In this document: one piece after another, positions 52,800-60,980 of the stretch
Position numbering within the stretch: the stretch's first letter is position 1
How the letters are laid out: every line of letters begins with the position of its first letter
NCBI RefSeq assembly: GCF_016765695.1
Contig: NZ_JAETGO010000045.1
Coordinates: forward strand, 1-64,000
Reading direction: 5' to 3'
DNA from: Sporosalibacterium faouarense
Lineage (GTDB): Bacteria; Bacillota; Clostridia; Tissierellales; VENL01
Length of the DNA: 64,000 nucleotides
Program-made: the position numbers and the translations under genes
The notes under the pieces: model-generated
Database searches by the model: none
Seen by the model: only the letters and a program-made list of their open reading frames with translations
What the model was told of the DNA's origin: nothing

Positions 52800-52833
52800 A
52801 AAATCGCTCTTTTCAAAAAAGGAGCGATTTTTA
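52800..52833 (+). terminator. Terminator after SHOCT gene
   Basis: AAAATCGCTC (52800-52809) pairs with GAGCGATTTT (52822-52831), then T-rich. Confidence 0.85.
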
Positions 52834-52841
52834 ATTTTAAA

Positions 52842-52880
52842 TGAGGAAATTGCATAAAATTTTAATATGTAACTTCCTCA
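52842..52880. repeat. Dispersed inverted-repeat element, copy 3
   Basis: A 39-base element: TGAGGAAATTGCATA is mirrored by TATGTAACTTCCTCA with two mismatches. Shortest copy of the family. Confidence 0.6.
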
Positions 52881-52899
52881 AATAATTGAGTAACAATAA

Positions 52900-53079
52900 T
52901 TATTTATTTGGTAGCTTCTCTAAAGCTTTTTTAACTATATTTCCACAATTTCTTGATGATACTCCACCCCAGCCGTCTCTTTGAACTGTATCATATACAC
53001 CTAGTTCTTTAGCTATTTCTACTTTCATTTCTTCCAAAGCTTGTCGTGCATGGGGAGAAGGGGAATTTAGTTTACTCAT
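52900..53079 (-). CDS. Alpha/beta-type small acid-soluble spore protein
   Basis: A 59-residue protein with the SASP pattern: ARQALEEMKVEIAKELGV, then RDGWGGVSSRNCGNIVKKALEKL. Alpha/beta SASPs coat DNA in the dormant spore and protect it from UV and heat. AGGAGG precedes the ATG. The EIAKELGV stretch covers the usual site of the germination protease. It shows that the organism makes endospores. Confidence 0.9.
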   Translation of the reverse strand: MSKLNSPSPHARQALEEMKVEIAKELGVYDTVQRDGWGGVSSRNCGNIVKKALEKLPNK

Positions 53080-53159
53080 ATTATACCTCCTAATTAATAA
53101 TAATTTGATAAATGGTAAAAATATATACAGATTTGTATTATAGTTTTATTTTGTGTAAA

Positions 53160-53187
53160 AAAAAGATTCATAATCCATAATCTTTTT
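53160..53187. terminator. Hairpin with T tracts in a divergent intergenic region
   Basis: AAAAAGATT pairs with AATCTTTTT. It lies upstream of both the leftward SASP gene and the rightward spoVA-type operon, so its target transcript is unclear. Confidence 0.4.
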
Positions 53188-53292
53188 AACATTCAAACCA
53201 AAAATTGCTTAGTTAAATGAAAAGTTAATTGTATTAAATATTACTATTTAGCAAAAATTAATTTTAGTTGGGTTATTTAAGGAGGATTCCTA

Positions 53293-53499
53293 ATGACAAT
53301 ACATTCTCAAGTTACACAAACATTAGCTAATTTAAAAGGTATTAAGGCTACATTGTCTACATATCAAGTGCAAGAAAAAAATGAAGATACAAAAAATATT
53401 ATTAAAGAGTCAGTTAAAGAAACAAATGAAATAATAAAAGATTTAGAAAATAGAATTAAAACATTAGAGCTAGAAGAGCCTCAATATAAGGGATATTAG
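53293..53499 (+). CDS. DUF1657 small spore-associated protein
   Basis: Sixty-eight residues, helical (TLANLKGIKATLSTYQVQ...EEPQYKGY), of the DUF1657 family. In Bacillus the family is linked to the spoVA2mob operon. AAGGAGG precedes the ATG. First gene of the operon; a second DUF1657 gene closes it. Biochemical role unknown. Confidence 0.85.
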   Translation: MTIHSQVTQTLANLKGIKATLSTYQVQEKNEDTKNIIKESVKETNEIIKDLENRIKTLELEEPQYKGY

Positions 53500-53510
53500 G
53501 AGGAGCTATA

Positions 53511-54371
53511 ATGAAAGAATGGGTAGAAATATTATTAAGAACTATAATACTGTTTTTTGTAACATTAGGATTGGTAAAGATAAGGGGAAAAAAACATCCT
53601 ACTAAAATGACAGCCTTTGATTACATTTCTTATGGTGTAATTATTATACTAGTTACCTTAACATCAGTAAAAATTATTGAAAATTGGGTTTTTGGAGTTA
53701 TAGCATTAATGGTGTGGAGTCTATTTCCAGTTGGCCTTGATTACCTGTCAATGAAAAGTAAAATGCTATATGAATTTATTCATGGAAAAGAAACTGTTTT
53801 GATTAAGAATGGAAAGATATTAGAAGAAAATATTAGTAAGTTAAAAATGACAGGAGAAGATCTATTAAGAGAATTGAGAACAAAAAATGTTTTTTCGTTG
53901 GCAGATGTTGAATTTGCGATGCTAGAGACTACAGGAGATGTGAATGTATTATTAAAGTCAGATAAAAAGCCAATTACAGCAAAAGATTTAGGTGAAAAAG
54001 TATCAATGAGTAAGGAATCACAAACAATAATTTTAGATGGGAATATTATTGATGAGGCTTTGTTTAACGCAGGTTTAAATAGAGATTGGGTTGGAACGCA
54101 GCTAAATGGAATGGGGATATCTATAGACAATGTTTTCATAGGTCAAGTTGATTCTTCAGGAGATTTGTTTGTAGATCTTTTTGATGATTCTATTCAACAT
54201 CCACAGCCTAAAGTAAAGGATCTTCTTTATGCCAATTTACAAAAGGTTCATGCAGACCTTATTACCTATTCTTTGGAAACTGAAAATTCCACTGCAAAAG
54301 AAATGTATTTAAAGAATATTAAAAAGATAGATAAGATGATAAAAAAGCTTAAACCATATTTAATCAATTAG
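53511..54371 (+). CDS. YetF-like DUF421 protein with C-terminal DUF1657-like part (2Duf)
   Basis: A 286-residue membrane protein: three membrane segments (about 8-75), a soluble DUF421 domain (about 85-225; MTGEDLLRELRTKNVFSLAD), and a helical end (LLYANLQKVHADLITYSLE) that resembles DUF1657. This fusion is the '2Duf' protein of spoVA2mob operons, which in Bacillus is a main cause of raised spore heat resistance. GGAGG precedes the ATG. Confidence 0.88.
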   Translation: MKEWVEILLRTIILFFVTLGLVKIRGKKHPTKMTAFDYISYGVIIILVTLTSVKIIENWVFGVIALMVWSLFPVGLDYLSMKSKMLYEFIHGKETVLIKNGKILEENISKLKMTGEDLLRELRTKNVFSLADVEFAMLETTGDVNVLLKSDKKPITAKDLGEKVSMSKESQTIILDGNIIDEALFNAGLNRDWVGTQLNGMGISIDNVFIGQVDSSGDLFVDLFDDSIQHPQPKVKDLLYANLQKVHADLITYSLETENSTAKEMYLKNIKKIDKMIKKLKPYLIN

Positions 54372-54382
54372 AAGGTGATAAA

Positions 54383-54862
54383 GTGTCAAATAAAAAGAAG
54401 AAAAAACTAACAAAGATTCAACAAGATTATCAAGATTTTGCAAATCAAAGAGAACCCAAACGACCTGTAGTAAAAAACTGTTTGAAGGCTTTTTTAGTAG
54501 GTGGAACCATATGTACTATTGGACAGGGTTTACAATGGTTTTTCATAAAGTATTTTGATTTTACTGAAACTACAGCTGGCAATCCAACGGTAGCGGTATT
54601 GATAATAACCTCAGTATTATTAACTGGTTTAGGAGTGTATGATCATATGGGCCAATGGGCAGGGGCAGGCACTGCTATTCCCGTAACAGGATTCGCCAAT
54701 ACAGTTGCTTCTGCTGCTATCGAACATAAGAGTGAAGGATATGTTTTAGGTGTAGGAGGAAATATGTTTAAGCTGTCTGGCTCAGTAATTGCTTATGGAG
54801 TATTTTCAGCCTTTATTGTTAGTATAATTAAAATCATAATTCAATGGTTAGGTGGGATGTAA
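54383..54862 (+). CDS. spoVAC: SpoVAC, spore dipicolinic acid channel protein
   Basis: A 159-residue membrane protein with about four segments; CLKAFLVGGTICTIGQGLQ and AGAGTAIPVTGFANTVASAA are typical SpoVAC stretches. It forms part of the inner-membrane channel moving Ca-dipicolinate into the forespore and out at germination. The start is GTG after AAGGTG. The next gene starts at the base after its stop codon. Confidence 0.93.
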   Translation: MSNKKKKKLTKIQQDYQDFANQREPKRPVVKNCLKAFLVGGTICTIGQGLQWFFIKYFDFTETTAGNPTVAVLIITSVLLTGLGVYDHMGQWAGAGTAIPVTGFANTVASAAIEHKSEGYVLGVGGNMFKLSGSVIAYGVFSAFIVSIIKIIIQWLGGM

Positions 54863-55867
54863 ATGCTAGCAGGACATCAAACATGGCAATTTGAATCGAA
54901 ACCAGTTATATTATCATCAGCTGCAGTTGGGGGTCCTTTTGAAGCAAACGGGAAACTAGCTAATGATTTTGATATTCTTCACGAAGATATTTGGCTTGGA
55001 CAGGATAGTTTTGAGAAAGCCGAAAAGAAATTATTAGAACAAGCTTGTGAAATGGCTATTCAAAAAGCAGGAATGAAGAAAGAAGATATTGGATTTTTAA
55101 TCAGTGGAGATCTGATGAACCAAATTATTTCTAGTAGCTTTGCTGCGAGAACTTTAGGAGTACCATTTCTAGGAATTTTTGGAGCATGTTCTAGTTCAAT
55201 GGAAGGATTAGCATTAGCAGGGCAATTAGTCGACAGTAGTGCAGCAAACTATGTAATTGCAGCAGCATCAAGTCATAATGCTGCTGTAGAAAAGCAATTT
55301 AGATATCCAACAGAGTATGGTGGACAGAAGCCACCTACTGCTCAATGGACAGTCACTGGTGCAGGTGCAGCATTGGTAGGTAAGAAGGGAGAGGGACCAA
55401 AACTTACTTCTGCCACAATTGGTAAAATAGTGGATATGGGACTTTCAGATCCTTTTAATATGGGAGGAGCCATGGCCCCTGCTGCAGTTGATACTATAGA
55501 AGCTCATTTTAGAGATTTGAATATTGATCCTTCATATTACGATGTTATAGCGACTGGAGATTTAGGTTCGGTAGGACATAGAATAGCTGGAGACTTATTG
55601 GATAAACATGGACTTAAAGTACCAAAAGATATTTTAACTGACTGTGGACTTTTAATATATAGTGATAGTCAGCCAGTTTTTGCAGGAGCAAGTGGATGCG
55701 CTTGTTCTGCCACAGTTACATATGGTCATTTTTTAAAGGAAATGAAAAAGGGAAATCTAAAGAAAATTTTGGTTGTAGCAACAGGAGCATTATTATCTCC
55801 TTTATCTTATCAACAGAAAGAAAGTATACCTTGCATTGCTCATGCTGTGTCGATAGAAATGGAATAG
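54863..55867 (+). CDS. spoVAD: SpoVAD, dipicolinic acid-binding spore protein
   Basis: A 334-residue thiolase-fold protein that binds dipicolinic acid. Typical stretches are GACSSSMEGLALAG, ATGDLGSVGHRI and ASGCACSATVTYGHFL. It works with SpoVAC and SpoVAE. Its start directly follows the spoVAC stop codon, which suggests coupled translation. Confidence 0.95.
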   Translation: MLAGHQTWQFESKPVILSSAAVGGPFEANGKLANDFDILHEDIWLGQDSFEKAEKKLLEQACEMAIQKAGMKKEDIGFLISGDLMNQIISSSFAARTLGVPFLGIFGACSSSMEGLALAGQLVDSSAANYVIAAASSHNAAVEKQFRYPTEYGGQKPPTAQWTVTGAGAALVGKKGEGPKLTSATIGKIVDMGLSDPFNMGGAMAPAAVDTIEAHFRDLNIDPSYYDVIATGDLGSVGHRIAGDLLDKHGLKVPKDILTDCGLLIYSDSQPVFAGASGCACSATVTYGHFLKEMKKGNLKKILVVATGALLSPLSYQQKESIPCIAHAVSIEME

Positions 55868-55884
55868 AAAAGAGGTGCTATATA

Positions 55885-56238
55885 GTGGAAAAATTTATTT
55901 GGGCTTTTATAATAGGTGGAGGTATATGCGTAATAGGGCAAATAATGATGGATGTTTTTAGACTAACACCTGCTCACACTACCAGTACTCTGGTTGTTGT
56001 TGGGGCAATATTAGGAGGTCTAGGTTGGTATGAACCATTAATTAAATTTGCTGGTGCTGGTGCATCAGTTCCAATTAGCAGCTTTGGCAATTCACTAGTA
56101 AAAGGTGCATTAGCTGAGGCAAATCGAGATGGGATAATAGGAGTCATAACAGGAATTTTTGAAGTGACTAGTGCAGGAATATCTTGTGCTATAATTTTTG
56201 GTTTTTTGGGAGCATTAATTTTCAAGCCAAAGGGATAA
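55885..56238 (+). CDS. spoVAE: SpoVAE (SpoVAEb type) spore membrane protein
   Basis: A 117-residue membrane protein homologous in pattern to SpoVAC (IGGGICVIGQIMMD, GAGASVPISSFGNSLVKGAL). The start is GTG 55885 after GAGGTG; the open frame further upstream is inside spoVAD in another frame. Confidence 0.92.
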   Translation: MEKFIWAFIIGGGICVIGQIMMDVFRLTPAHTTSTLVVVGAILGGLGWYEPLIKFAGAGASVPISSFGNSLVKGALAEANRDGIIGVITGIFEVTSAGISCAIIFGFLGALIFKPKG

Positions 56239-56330
56239 ATTTTATAATTCTAAATATAGATTACTAATATTTAGTGCCGAAATTGTATGAGAATATAATT
56301 CTCATTGACTATGAAAAGGAGGTGATTAGC

Positions 56331-56534
56331 TTGACAGTAGGAACTCAAATGCAACAGGCTATAGCTGGCGTACAAAGTGCATCTGCTACTATGAAAACTT
56401 TTGCTTTAGAAACACAAGATCAACAAGCCAAGAAAGAGTATCAACAGTTAGCCCAAAGTTTAGACAGTGCTCTTCAGACATTAAAGAAAAGACAACAATT
56501 TATTGAGCAGCAAGAGCCTCAATATAAACAGTAA
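56331..56534 (+). CDS. DUF1657 protein, second copy
   Basis: A 67-residue, Gln-rich helical protein ending QQEPQYKQ, like the first copy's EEPQYKGY. The start is TTG, eight bases after AAGGAGG. It closes the spoVA2mob-like operon. Confidence 0.85.
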   Translation: MTVGTQMQQAIAGVQSASATMKTFALETQDQQAKKEYQQLAQSLDSALQTLKKRQQFIEQQEPQYKQ

Positions 56535-56544
56535 TAAAAAAGAT

Positions 56545-56585
56545 GTAAAATCAAGTCAAAAGCTAAGCTTTTGACTTGATTTTAC
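56545..56585. terminator. Bidirectional terminator after the spoVA-type operon
   Basis: A 41-base palindrome with 20-base arms, between the operon and the leftward DUF4097 gene. Confidence 0.88.
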
Positions 56586-56612
56586 AAGGTGCTGTAATGG
56601 GTTAAAACATGT

Positions 56613-57485
56613 TTAAAGTTTATATATATTAACATTTCCTGAAGATGTTTTTATGTTTATAGTGCTATTAGAACTGTCACCAACAAAGCCATTTAGATGA
56701 TTTTGTTTAATAGTTCCTTTAACTGTAACAGGAAATTCAATATCAATATTACCTGATGATGCCTTAGCATGGATTTTGAAGCAAGATTCAGGTGGTAATC
56801 CTAATGAAACCTTTCCAGAAGATGTTTTAATATCACTGGTGCATTCATTAAAGTCATTATATTTAGCATTTAATTTTCCAGAACTTGTGGAAGCATTTAA
56901 ATCTCCATTTAAATCTTCAATATCTATGCTCCCTGAGCTAGTGGAAATATCTAATGGTCCTTTGTGTGATTTAACTTTTGCCTTACCTGAACTAGTTGAG
57001 ATGCTTAATTTACCCTCATAGTTTTCAAATAAAGCATCACCTGAAGAAGTCCTGAAATTTGAAATACTTGCTTTTATATAGTTAGCGACAATATTTCCAG
57101 AGGAAGAATTGCATTCTAAATTATATATGCTTATATTTGATATATAAGTATCCCCTGAGGAAGCTTTAGTAATTAAATCTTCTTTATAAGTATTTGGTAG
57201 ATATACATCTAACACTAAGGAACCTCTCCAGCTGTTAAAACCAATTAAATTGAAATTTGATGTCTTTTCTATTTTTACTTCTATATTAATCTTACCTTCT
57301 TCTACTTCACAAAAAAGTTGTGGGATATTATTTTCATTATTAGTAGAAACTTCGCCGTGAAAATGAACCTTTAATTTGTCCTCATTAGTTTCAATTAAGT
57401 TTATATTTGGACTTGATACTTTAATATAAATCCTATTAATATCTTTAATACTAAAACTTTTTCTTACATCAACGCTCTTTTTCAT
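56613..57485 (-). CDS. DUF4097 beta-repeat protein
   Basis: A 290-residue protein without signal peptide or membrane segment. From about residue 105 it repeats a (T/A/S)SSG(D/K/N/S) tetrad about every 20 residues, ten times or so (for instance STSSGKAKV, STSSGSIDI, ASSGNIDI), the mark of a right-handed beta-helix of the DUF4097 type. Members often accompany PspC/LiaF-like envelope-stress genes; none is next to it here. GGAGGG precedes the ATG. Role unknown. Confidence 0.82.
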   Translation of the reverse strand: MKKSVDVRKSFSIKDINRIYIKVSSPNINLIETNEDKLKVHFHGEVSTNNENNIPQLFCEVEEGKINIEVKIEKTSNFNLIGFNSWRGSLVLDVYLPNTYKEDLITKASSGDTYISNISIYNLECNSSSGNIVANYIKASISNFRTSSGDALFENYEGKLSISTSSGKAKVKSHKGPLDISTSSGSIDIEDLNGDLNASTSSGKLNAKYNDFNECTSDIKTSSGKVSLGLPPESCFKIHAKASSGNIDIEFPVTVKGTIKQNHLNGFVGDSSNSTINIKTSSGNVNIYKL

Positions 57486-57763
57486 GAAATCCCTCCAAGT
57501 AACTACTATATACTAATTGACAAATATTAAATTAATTAAATTAATTAATAGTATTGAAATGATTTAATGTTTCATTATGTATATGAATTTAATTTAATTA
57601 TACTTGCAATAAGTTAAAAAGTCAAGAAGGGTTTTTAATAATATTAAATATTATATTTATATATTTAATATATATTTTAAATAATTAAAGCTACCTTACT
57701 TGAACTAGCTTAATATACTGAAAATTCTGCTCCTATCATACTAAATATTAGAATATAAAAAAA
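57486..57763. other. AT-rich intergenic region
   Basis: About 280 bases, extremely AT-rich, with repeated AATTAAATTAATT units between 57524 and 57600. It must hold the promoter of the DUF4097 gene; I cannot single it out. No gene seen. Confidence 0.4.
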
Positions 57764-57794
57764 ACGAAGTAAAGGAATGGATTCCTTACTTCGT
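57764..57794 (-). terminator. Terminator overlapping the end of the kinase gene
   Basis: On the minus strand ACGAAGTAAGGAAT pairs with ATTCC-TTTACTTCGT (one bulged base), followed by eight T. The kinase stop codon lies inside the stem. Confidence 0.8.
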
Positions 57795-59198
57795 CATTTC
57801 TATCCATATTTTAGTACCTTTATTTACTTTACTATTGATACCATACTTAAAATTATGGGCTTCTAGAATGTTTTTAACAATAGACATACCTAATCCTGTT
57901 CCAGTATTATTTCTTTGTCTTGATTTATCAACTTTATAGAATCTGTCCCATATATGTGGAAGGTCTTCTTCTGGAATACCAATACCATTATCAATAATTT
58001 CTATTCTAATCATGTTCTGCCTATCTGAGATTTTAATTATGACAGTAGTATCATTAGTCGAGTGCATTATGGCATTATTAATAAGATTAAGGATCACTTG
58101 ATATATTTTGTCTTCATCAGCAGTAACCATTATACTATCAGCAGAAAAATCTTTTATAAGAGAGATTTCATTTTCCTTAGCTATATGGGATAATTTATCT
58201 AATACCTTCTTTATAGTTTCAATAATATTGAAATCAGTTAGGTTAGGAGTATAATAACCAGCCTCCATTTTAGAAAGGTATAGCATATCTTCTACCATAT
58301 TATTTAATCTGCTAGATTCATCTATAATTACGTTTAGATAATCAGCAGTATTTTTCTTTTCTTCTCCTTTAGTTTCCATTACCAATTCTGCATAAGCTCT
58401 AATTAAACTGATGGGTGTTTTAAGCTCATGGGATGTATTAGCGATAAATTCCCGTCTAAATTTCTCAGTTTGACCTAGCTGTGTAGATAGATTATTGATC
58501 GTTTTGCCCAATACACCTATCTCATCCTTAGATTTAATATTAACTTTGGATGAAAAATCTCCTTTAGCAATTTGTTTAGCAGCTTGATTTATTTTTACAA
58601 TTGGACTGGTAAAAATTTTAGCTAGAATTAGGGCTAAAACAGTACCTATTGCTATTGATAATAGAGTAATAATTGTCAATTGCCTTCTCAGTATAGTGAT
58701 GGTTTCTTTTATAGGTTGAACCGGAGAACTTAATATAGCAGTTCCTACTATTTCATCGTTATGAACTAAGGGAACGCCGACTGTAATAAAGGTTGCATTT
58801 AATATATGAATTCTATTTTGCTTAACAAAAACTTTTTGGCTTAAAAGGTCTCTTCTAATGTCTCGAAAATTTAAAAAGCTATTGATATTATCTCTGAAAA
58901 TTTTAGAACTATCACTACTATACAAAACACCTTGGTTAGGGGTAAAAATTATTATACCCGCAGTATAAGAAGAAGTAAAAGCATCAATCTCGTCTTTAAT
59001 ATTCACAGACAAAGGGTCAAGATTTTCAGTCTTTTCTATTAATGATGCAATAGCTTTACCTTCATTCAGGAGAAGATTTGATCTCTCATTTAGATAAAAT
59101 CTGTTTAAAAAGAATATTTGAAATATCCAAATAAGAACAATAATAATTATAACTAATCCTGTAATACCTAACCATAGCTTGCTTAAAATACTCCTCAT
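57786..59198 (-). CDS. Two-component sensor histidine kinase (OmpR-partner type)
   Basis: A 470-residue membrane kinase: segments near 10-30 and 175-195 with an extracellular sensor part between them, a HAMP domain (about 195-245), HisKA with NTSHELKTPISLIRAYAEL (near 255), and the ATPase domain (NLINNAIMHS, DNGIGIPEEDL, GTGLGMSIV). Its ATG is one base after the regulator's stop codon. It is divergent from a secreted helical protein, its probable target or modulator. Confidence 0.93.
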   Translation of the reverse strand: MRSILSKLWLGITGLVIIIIVLIWIFQIFFLNRFYLNERSNLLLNEGKAIASLIEKTENLDPLSVNIKDEIDAFTSSYTAGIIIFTPNQGVLYSSDSSKIFRDNINSFLNFRDIRRDLLSQKVFVKQNRIHILNATFITVGVPLVHNDEIVGTAILSSPVQPIKETITILRRQLTIITLLSIAIGTVLALILAKIFTSPIVKINQAAKQIAKGDFSSKVNIKSKDEIGVLGKTINNLSTQLGQTEKFRREFIANTSHELKTPISLIRAYAELVMETKGEEKKNTADYLNVIIDESSRLNNMVEDMLYLSKMEAGYYTPNLTDFNIIETIKKVLDKLSHIAKENEISLIKDFSADSIMVTADEDKIYQVILNLINNAIMHSTNDTTVIIKISDRQNMIRIEIIDNGIGIPEEDLPHIWDRFYKVDKSRQRNNTGTGLGMSIVKNILEAHNFKYGINSKVNKGTKIWIEMTK

Positions 59199-59199
59199 A

Positions 59200-59889
59200 T
59201 TATTCTTCCACCTTTAATTTATATCCCGTTCCCCAAACGGTATGAATACATTTTTTATGATGGGCAAGTTTTTCTCTTAACTGTTTGATATGGGTATCTA
59301 CTGTTCTTAGATCACCATAAAAGTCGTATCCCCAAATGTTATCTAGTAACTGTTCTCTTGTATAGACTCTCTCAGGATTTCTAGCGAGAAATTTAAGAAG
59401 TTCAAATTCTTTAGGAGTTAGAGAAATTTCTTTGTCTTCCAAGAAAACTTGTTGTGATAAATTATTTATTTTAATATATTTTCCTATATTTATTATGTCT
59501 TTATACTTAGCATTTGTTTTATTATTTGCTCTTTTTAAAACAGCTTTAACTCTAGCTACAACTTCTTTGGGACTAAAGGGTTTAGTAATATAGTCATCAA
59601 CTCCTAGCTCAAAACCAAAAAGTTTATCATATTCTTCTCCTCTAGCAGTAAGCATAATTACGGGTAGGTCGGAGGTTTCTCTAATCTTTCTACATACTGT
59701 CCATCCGTCTATTTTTGGCATCATTACATCTAAAATGAGAAGAGAGTAATCAAATGAATCAAGCTTATTTAGAGCATCCTTGCCATCACGGGCTTCATCA
59801 ACCTGAAAGCCTTCTCTTTCAAGAAATATCTTTATGACTTGTCGCATTTTTTCCTCATCATCAACAATAAGTATTTTTTGACTTTCCAT
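59200..59889 (-). CDS. OmpR/PhoB-family response regulator
   Basis: A 229-residue regulator: receiver domain with acidic DDEE, phospho-Asp in LLILDVMMP (near 54), Thr in MLTARG and Lys in ITKPFSPKE, then a winged helix (SLTPKEFELLKFLARNPERVYTRE, in part; RTVDTHIKQLREKL). ATG 59889 follows GGGAGG. First gene of a leftward pair with its kinase. Confidence 0.95.
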   Translation of the reverse strand: MESQKILIVDDEEKMRQVIKIFLEREGFQVDEARDGKDALNKLDSFDYSLLILDVMMPKIDGWTVCRKIRETSDLPVIMLTARGEEYDKLFGFELGVDDYITKPFSPKEVVARVKAVLKRANNKTNAKYKDIINIGKYIKINNLSQQVFLEDKEISLTPKEFELLKFLARNPERVYTREQLLDNIWGYDFYGDLRTVDTHIKQLREKLAHHKKCIHTVWGTGYKLKVEE

Positions 59890-60156
59890 AGACAATCCTC
59901 CCATCAACAACTTCTATAGAGATATAATAACACAATAAGCTATTAATAACTTCATAAAGAGAAAAAAATCATAAAACCATCACAAAAATAGAATATATTT
60001 ACATTAAATACATTTATAACCTAAAAAGATATATTCATCACAACTTTTGACAAGAAAATCAAAAATTGTTCAACTTTTTATCATAAATTTATCACATTTG
60101 ATGGTTATACTAATCTTAAGTTTAAAACCAAATAATTAATTGGGAGGTTTGATTAA

Positions 60157-60906
60157 ATGCTAAAAAGGTTTAGAATTGGTAGGTTCATTTTATGTATTAC
60201 TCTAATATTAATAATGACTATACCAACAATGTCATTTGCTGAGGAGCCAGAGGAGAATACAGAAAAACAAAGTCCATTAGAAACAAACGATAAGTTTAAG
60301 GCTAGGGAATCTATAGAAAAGAGAGAAGAAGGATTTCTCGATATTATAGAGAAATATTCTCCAGAAACATTAGATGACTGGAAAGAAGCTATTGAAACAA
60401 GAAAAGAATTAATAAAAGAAATAAGAGAAATGAGAGCTGAGAAAATAGATAATAAAAAAGGAAAATTCAATGATGAACGCAAGGATAAAATTGATGAATT
60501 TAAAAAACTGAAGGAAGAAAAAATACAGGAGTTAAAAGAAAAGATTGACAATGGCAAGCTAAGTGAAGAAGAAGCAAAAACTGAGTTTAAAGAATTTATG
60601 GAGAATCAGAAATCTAAATTTAAAGATAATAGGGAGCAGCTTTCAGAGAGAAGAAATAGAGAAAAAACTGATGAATGGAAATCTAAGAGAAAAGAAAAGA
60701 TAGAAAAAATGAAAGCTAAAAGAGAAGAAGTCAGGGAGACACGTAAGAAATTAATTGAAGCGATTGAATCCGATGATTCGGAAACTGTTAGTGAAATATT
60801 AGGAAGTATGCTTAGTGAGTTTAAGAAAACAAATGATCTTATTGAAAATAAGATAGAAGAATATAAAAACAATAAGATTGATATAATAACGAGCATGGTT
60901 CAATAG
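60157..60906 (+). CDS. Secreted Glu/Lys-rich helical protein divergent from two-component genes
   Basis: A 249-residue protein: signal peptide with cleavage at MSFAEE, then an almost wholly charged helical chain (E, K, R, D), very low in hydrophobics, likely a long coiled coil. I recognise no family. Position opposite an envelope two-component system recalls CpxP opposite CpxRA, a secreted helical modulator induced by its own system. That parallel is inference from layout. GGGAGG precedes the ATG. Confidence 0.68.
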   Translation: MLKRFRIGRFILCITLILIMTIPTMSFAEEPEENTEKQSPLETNDKFKARESIEKREEGFLDIIEKYSPETLDDWKEAIETRKELIKEIREMRAEKIDNKKGKFNDERKDKIDEFKKLKEEKIQELKEKIDNGKLSEEEAKTEFKEFMENQKSKFKDNREQLSERRNREKTDEWKSKRKEKIEKMKAKREEVRETRKKLIEAIESDDSETVSEILGSMLSEFKKTNDLIENKIEEYKNNKIDIITSMVQ

Positions 60907-60950
60907 CAAAGGATGTAGCTTTGCAAATACGTTAAGTAAATGTATTTTAA

Positions 60951-60979
60951 AAGAGCTGAGGATATTTTCCTCAGCTCTT
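60951..60979. terminator. Bidirectional terminator
   Basis: AAGAGCTGAGGA pairs with TCCTCAGCTCTT around a six-base loop, between the helical-protein gene and the leftward flavodiiron gene. Confidence 0.88.
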
Positions 60980-60980
60980 A

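Noticed and set aside
53780-54139. 119-residue minus-strand frame
   Set aside because: Antisense shadow within the DUF421 gene.
55696-55884. Upstream extension of the spoVAE frame
   Set aside because: It overlaps spoVAD in another frame and lacks a ribosome site; GTG 55885 has GAGGTG before it.
60041-60070. TTTTGACAAG...ATCAAAA as a third FNR-type site
   Set aside because: The half-sites are not symmetrically spaced (no N4 centre, no GTCAA), so it does not match the two good sites.
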